Positions 6,501-8,913 of a DNA stretch of 8,913 nucleotides are shown in pieces. Location: positions 1 through 8,913 of the forward strand of contig JAKACE010000048.1 in assembly GCA_021821705.1 (NCBI GenBank). Direction: 5' to 3'. The DNA comes from Actinomycetes bacterium (GTDB taxonomy: Bacteria > Actinomycetota > Acidimicrobiia > Acidimicrobiales > Palsa-688). The notes beneath the pieces were generated by a model that saw nothing but the letters and a program-made list of their open reading frames with translations, was not told the origin of the DNA and did not search any database. Every line of letters begins with the position of its first letter. The first letter of the stretch is position 1. A program made the position numbers and the translations under genes.

Positions 6501-7927
6501 GGTCCGGCGGGGGACGAGGGGTGTGCCGGCATCGAGAGCTCGACTGTCTGGACGACGTTGCCGTTGTCGGCGTCCGGTGCAGTGCTGGTCAGGGAGCCGG
6601 AGCCATCGAGCTCGTTGAGGCCGTCACTGGCCGTACCGGCGAAGCCGGTTTCTACCGCAGCGAACGGCCGGCTCGCGGCCAGGGCGGCGTAGATCGGCGT
6701 GGCGTAGGTGCGGTTGGTGGCGTCGGTGAACGAGTTGGTGGAGTACGACAGAGGGACCGGCCCGTCCGGGGTCTGTACCACCGTGGCCGATTCGGCGCCG
6801 GCGTTGTCGGCGCCCCCGCCTCCATGGCCGTTGAGCAGAGGGTTGAACCGCAGGTAGACGTGCAGCCCGCTCGGCGCTCCCGGCAAGGTGACCAGGCTGA
6901 CCTGCATGACGACCGCCTCGGTGAGGGGGTTGGTCACGAAGTCGCTGACAACGGCGAAGTGCCGGGCACTGTCGAGGGCCACTACCCGGCACGCCATGCC
7001 GGTCGTGCCCAGTTCGGTCACCGTGTAGGTCATGTCCCGGGGCTGCAGAGCCGTGAAGCCGGGCCCGGTGACGATCGGGTCCAGGCTCTTGACGTCGGTG
7101 TTGTCGATGGTAGGCGCGTAGGTATCGGAGAGGTGGCCGTCGGCGACGGTGTACCACACCTTGGACGCCGTGTCCGCCGCCGTGCCAACGCAGTCCTTGC
7201 GCCCCTGGTCGTAGTATGACAGCGCCCCTGGTGCGCCGGCCGCCTGCGCCCCCGGAGTGCCGATGGCCATGTCGAAGACGTGCAGCGAAGGCTCCTCGTA
7301 GCCGACCGAGGCACCGACCGTGGGCAGAGTCACCGAGACCACCGGCTTGTCAGGGTTGATGGGGATCGCCGCGTAGGAGAGGTGGACGGGGATCGTGCCC
7401 CCAGGGTCCCAGCCACCGGTGGTGGCCAGGAAGTCGGTGCCTGTCGTCGGGGCCTGGTCGACCCAGTCAGCGAAGGTCGCGTACGCAGTGGTGGTCGTAC
7501 CGTCGGCGTAGGTCACCGTGAACGTGCCGCCGACCGGGCCGTAGGCGGACGCTCCCACGATCCCCAGGACGGAGCCCTGCCCCGTGAACCCCACCGCCTG
7601 GCCGTCGGCCATGACGTTGTCGGGCTGGCCCGGAGCCACGTCGGGCCAGGTGAGCGACAGCCCGTCGTGCAATAGCGAACCCCCGGGCACCACAGCGTCC
7701 TCTGCCAGCGCGCTGGAGGAGAAGCTGTCGCCGATGCCGTCGAAGTTGCCCGCCGCCGGGGCGGACGGCGCAGTTATCCCTACGTTGTCGAACGCCTGGG
7801 CCAGCGGCACCACCGTTGCGGCCGCCACAGCCGGGCCCAGCGCACTGGTAGGGCCTGCGGCCAGGGCAGCCAGGACTGCGAGTTTGGACCAGCGCCGCCG
7901 ACGCTGGCCAAGCGGAAGAACCTTCAT
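3587..7927 (-). CDS. Secreted multidomain GH15 glucodextranase/glucoamylase-like enzyme
   Basis: The 1446-residue protein begins MKVLPLGQRRRRWSKLAVL, an export signal (RRRWSK is also Tat-like) with probable cleavage near PAVAAA. Next come a beta-sandwich module (about 45-215; FDNVGI, NFDGIGDSF, WPDVAPGQPDNV) found in actinobacterial secreted hydrolases, glucodextranase domain N (about 225-465; DCVGTAADTASKVWYTVADG), and a Gly/Pro/Ala-rich insert (about 466-545). The GH15 alpha/alpha barrel (about 610-1080) has REVFPRDAYE (D673), RWEEQNGYSPST with general acid E775, and VPEQVW with base E987. An Ig-like domain (about 1085-1180) and a glucodextranase-type C-terminal domain (about 1184-1446; LFDLYIHSP, IAPADAWNQLIEVDGFG) follow. 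The family inverts alpha-glucosidic bonds and releases glucose from chain ends; the domain set favours alpha-1,6-glucan (dextran), but alpha-1,4-glucans are possible. An upstream GTG at 8029 would add 34 basic residues before the signal peptide; ATG 7927, with GGGGGTG ahead, is preferred. It is apparently a single-gene unit. Confidence 0.93.
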   Translation of the reverse strand: MKVLPLGQRRRRWSKLAVLAALAAGPTSALGPAVAAATVVPLAQAFDNVGITAPSAPAAGNFDGIGDSFSSSALAEDAVVPGGSLLHDGLSLTWPDVAPGQPDNVMADGQAVGFTGQGSVLGIVGASAYGPVGGTFTVTYADGTTTTAYATFADWVDQAPTTGTDFLATTGGWDPGGTIPVHLSYAAIPINPDKPVVSVTLPTVGASVGYEEPSLHVFDMAIGTPGAQAAGAPGALSYYDQGRKDCVGTAADTASKVWYTVADGHLSDTYAPTIDNTDVKSLDPIVTGPGFTALQPRDMTYTVTELGTTGMACRVVALDSARHFAVVSDFVTNPLTEAVVMQVSLVTLPGAPSGLHVYLRFNPLLNGHGGGGADNAGAESATVVQTPDGPVPLSYSTNSFTDATNRTYATPIYAALAASRPFAAVETGFAGTASDGLNELDGSGSLTSTAPDADNGNVVQTVELSMPAHPSSPAGPGPQAPGRIPGDLGAYGSTTGPSGSPGACGPSSPGPGLAPNLAVASLTPMGIAAAVASAADVAAPPAPGSVSSQTVSLGFGQDEQSAVQSALSSSALPFALTYGLYQAQWLAYDGHLCGPGPTAHPLQPAGPLSATNLAGAYWLSANVLKASEDKTFIGATAASLGSPWGQSVPAGNYTTNDDLAPYFGSYREVFPRDAYETFTGFLVDGDLSTARQMVEYWFDDMQRADGSFPRNGLLNGQAAPDTGGLQLDETAEPILAAWQAGLAGDSQLYQDHIKPAADFLVANGPETASSVERWEEQNGYSPSTMADEVAGLVAAGEIARVQGDAASSRLFLATADNFRRLILLTTVTTKGPLSEQPYFIRVDKTGDPNQAYYYSLGNGNPTQADQRSVMDQGFLELTRLAALSASDPAITNSLAVAAKAIDVPTTSGTGVLRYNGDGYGDCEQGQVSNCSPTGAPWAPTSTGTGHPWPVLSGENGEYQILAGNSVALQSDLSFMLRSASGVGLVPEQVWNYPDVPASPYGSDPTTASIGFTDGQADGSAAPLTWAQAQLVRLIRDAASNSLLEQPSIVAERYLPTAPATVPLRVSAPLVVAGGNVPANMKRPSVSVDASTPGVTVVNGQATLTVTATTLPGATVEMAVTGSALGTSAPTTTVTTVVADSTGMATAAVVLEPGTDNVEVATIAAGMSGGTNEALFSVDNLMVPGTVVLDATGPADGGYGPGTYAYPTATNGDGSPTFPPGSFELSGLTVIDSGPTVTFQLGVANLVNTFGSPDGAQLFDLYIHSPKTNQVQSAAAANPWNYSIAPADAWNQLIEVDGFGTDQWVTPDSPTSGLGNSSSLGVPQISVAQLSQQPNGYTPGVVSITVPASALGAPAAGGSWSGWAFTLTVTGQDGYGYYDARTFQSTAQPYNFGECTQAAIAAANPICNLDPASLPYVLDTIPPVGVDVQKELNPTLGPVVLQGVSVP

Positions 7928-7947
7928 AGCCTTCACCCCCAAAACGG

Positions 7948-7967
7948 GCGGCGGCCTGAGCCGCCGC
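7948..7967 (-). promoter_or_regulatory. Perfect 8-bp GC hairpin in the hydrolase leader
   Basis: In the minus-strand transcript GCGGCGGC, loop TCAG, GCCGCCGC forms a perfect stem, followed by CCGTTTT and, 20 nt from the stem, ATG 7927. A GC stem followed by a short U-run just ahead of the ribosome-binding site suggests an attenuator or translation-modulating structure. If translation instead began at GTG 8029 the same bases would encode part of RRLRPPP. The U-run is short, so termination would be weak. Confidence 0.4.
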
Positions 7968-8064
7968 ACGAGCCGTCGGGCTACGACGGCCTTACCGGAC
8001 CATAGCGCCCGGTGGAGCGGTTTGCTCACCCCGATGTGCGCCGTCCCAGGGGGGCGCCCTCAGT

Positions 8065-8085
8065 GAGCTAAAACAGAGCTAAAAC
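8065..8085 (-). promoter_or_regulatory. Tandem 10-bp direct repeat, candidate operator of the hydrolase gene
   Basis: On the minus strand GTTTTAGCTC occurs twice (8085-8076 and 8074-8065) with one base between, a period of 11 bp, about one helical turn. The AT-rich units stand out from the GC-rich surroundings and lie about 140 bp upstream of the preferred hydrolase start. A candidate -10 element, TATGGT (complement of 7999-8004), lies downstream, so the repeats would sit in an activator-like position. No regulator gene is in the window; a regulatory role is inferred from position and phasing. Confidence 0.4.
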
Positions 8086-8153
8086 CGGGGATGCCGACTG
8101 CAACCCGGCGCCCTCGGCCGCCTGCTGGCCTCCTCGCCTTGGCTGCATAGCAA

Positions 8154-8172
8154 CGCGGAGCTGTGCTCCGCG
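8154..8172. repeat. Perfect 8-bp hairpin in the divergent intergenic region
   Basis: CGCGGAGC (8154-8161), loop TGT, and GCTCCGCG (8165-8172) form a perfect stem between the hydrolase gene and the divergent small gene. No T-run follows on either strand. The rest of 8086-8363 holds no gene I can support; a weak TAGCAT (8333-8338) is a possible -10 for the small gene. Confidence 0.35.
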
Positions 8173-8363
8173 GCTGAGCGGGTGCGCCAGTGCCGTACGC
8201 TAGCGCCGACGGGCCCCGGCGGCGTCGTTGCCTGCCACAAGTACATCGGGTCGCACTGAGTGCCGCTCTCTGCGCTCAGCGTTCGCCCACCGTGCCCTCG
8301 AACTACGCCGTCGCCTGTGGCCCTGGCGGTGGTAGCATCCCCGCGGACGAAAGGGGCCTCCAA

Positions 8364-8483
8364 ATGGCCGATAAGTCCCCCCGTAAGGTTGCAAGCAAGA
8401 AGTCGGGCAAGACTCTCAAAGAGAAGCGCCTGGAAAAGAAGGAGAAGCAGCACAAGCCGGGTCAGGGCCTCAACGTCAAGTAG
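8364..8483 (+). CDS. Small basic conserved actinobacterial protein (39 aa)
   Basis: ATG 8364 is preceded by AAAGGGG with about 7-nt spacing, a good ribosome-binding site, and a possible -10 TAGCAT lies about 25 bp upstream. The product begins MADKSPRKVASKKSGKTLKE and ends in KQHKPGQGLNVK. It is dominated by Lys, Arg and Glu, has no membrane segment and looks like an extended or helical basic peptide. Small proteins of the form MADKxPR...SKKSGKxxKEKR occur widely in actinobacterial genomes as hypothetical proteins; their function is not known to me. The charge would suit nucleic-acid or ribosome contact, but that is inference. A longer version from 8190 adds a poorly composed N-terminus without a ribosome site and is not favoured. 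It is divergent from the hydrolase, about 435 bp from the hydrolase start. Confidence 0.75.
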   Translation: MADKSPRKVASKKSGKTLKEKRLEKKEKQHKPGQGLNVK

Positions 8484-8913
8484 CTGGCGAGGGGCTCCCT
8501 GAGGCTCGGGGGCCCGGTCGCTCGTGGACGGGGCCCCGGTGGCGGGCACCGGTGCCGTACGGCTTGGGTGGGGCGGCGGCGCCGATGCCCGAGCAACTGG
8601 CCAGCGTTGGTCGTGGCTGTCACCGCCGGCTACCGGCTTGTCGGCTTTCAGCTGCACAAGGGCCTGGGCTGTCCTGTGGCCTTGGCGTTGCGGGACGCCG
8701 GCCGGTTCCCGCTCGAGCACTTTCCGGTCTGCGGGAAATCGGCGACCTTTCGGTTCATCGGAGCAGGCCTGAGGGGGGCCGAGCCCGGTCGGCGGTAAAG
8801 GTTGGGTTAAGGAGGGGCCGGGCACCTCCCGGCTGGCGGCAACGAGCCGACAGCACTAGCTAGTGGCACCTGAGCCCTGGTACACCCAACCGCCAGCCCC
8901 TGCTCCGGGCCCG
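8484..8913. other. Right-edge region without a confident gene
   Basis: The frame after the stop of the 39-residue gene stays open to TAA 8796-8798, and from GTG 8568 its third positions are strongly G/C (encoded VVAVTAGYRLVGFQLHKGLG and HFPVCGKSATFRF). There is no ribosome site ahead of 8568 and I recognise no family, so I do not call it a gene. Other structure: palindrome GGCACCGGTGCC (8545-8556), stem GCCGGG/CCCGGC (8817-8833) just after a TTAAGGAGGGG run with no start codon behind it, and palindrome CACTAGCTAGTG (8854-8865). No tRNA or rRNA is seen. Confidence 0.4.
8854..8865. repeat. Perfect 12-bp palindrome CACTAGCTAGTG
   Basis: The 12 bases are their own reverse complement and are AT-richer than the flanks. 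Such symmetric sites are typical of dimeric repressor operators, possibly for a gene beyond the right edge. No direct evidence of function. Confidence 0.25.

Noticed and set aside
8065..8085. Resemblance of GTTTTAGCTC repeats to a CRISPR repeat (GTTTTAGAGC-type)
   Set aside because: The units are 10 bp with a single base between them; there are no spacers, no array and no cas genes.
8079..8825. Minus-strand open frame of 248 codons over the right end
   Set aside because: It is antisense to the well-supported 39-residue gene, has a Pro/Arg-rich product with no domain, and a leucine run that is simply the complement of the Lys/Glu codons.
8800..8850. TTAAGGAGGGG as a ribosome-binding site of a new gene
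   Set aside because: No ATG or GTG follows at a usable distance before the stem at 8817-8833.

Overview
The window is GC-rich DNA with strong G/C preference at third codon positions, which points to a high-GC actinobacterium. The 39-residue Lys-rich protein near the right end belongs to a type I associate with Actinobacteria, and the large glycoside hydrolase has actinobacterial-style modules. The exact lineage cannot be fixed from the sequence.

Left part (1-2671): the 3' end of an RHS/YD-repeat polymorphic toxin gene, open at the left edge. It ends in the RHS core hallmark and a DPSG junction, followed by a variable C-terminal tip of lower GC. The tip has a PD...EVK pattern expected of a restriction-endonuclease-fold nuclease toxin, then a hydrophobic tail. 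Fifteen bases after its stop, on the same strand, a 448-residue protein of unrecognised family begins; position makes it the likely immunity protein. A perfect 8-bp inverted repeat overlaps its stop codon. Together these look like a toxin-immunity cassette.

Middle part (2672-3586): no intact gene. On the minus strand lies a relic of an IS1380-family transposase. The conserved C-terminus survives (2916-3215). In the same frame, upstream of a TAG, is a short open segment with a good Shine-Dalgarno sequence that may be the old N-terminus. A strong hairpin at 2784-2819 lies where the 3' end of the element should be.

Right part (3587-8085): one very large minus-strand gene for a secreted GH15 glucodextranase/glucoamylase-like enzyme. 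It has a signal peptide, an N-terminal beta-sandwich module, glucodextranase domain N, a Gly/Pro-rich insert, the GH15 catalytic barrel with both expected glutamates, an Ig-like domain and glucodextranase-type C-terminal domain. It probably releases glucose from extracellular alpha-glucans. Its leader holds a GC hairpin followed by TTTT, and further upstream is a tandem 10-bp repeat with an 11-bp period, a candidate operator.

Right end (8086-8913): a divergent small gene for the 39-residue basic protein, then about 430 bp with hairpins and palindromes and no convincing gene, although one frame has coding-like third positions.
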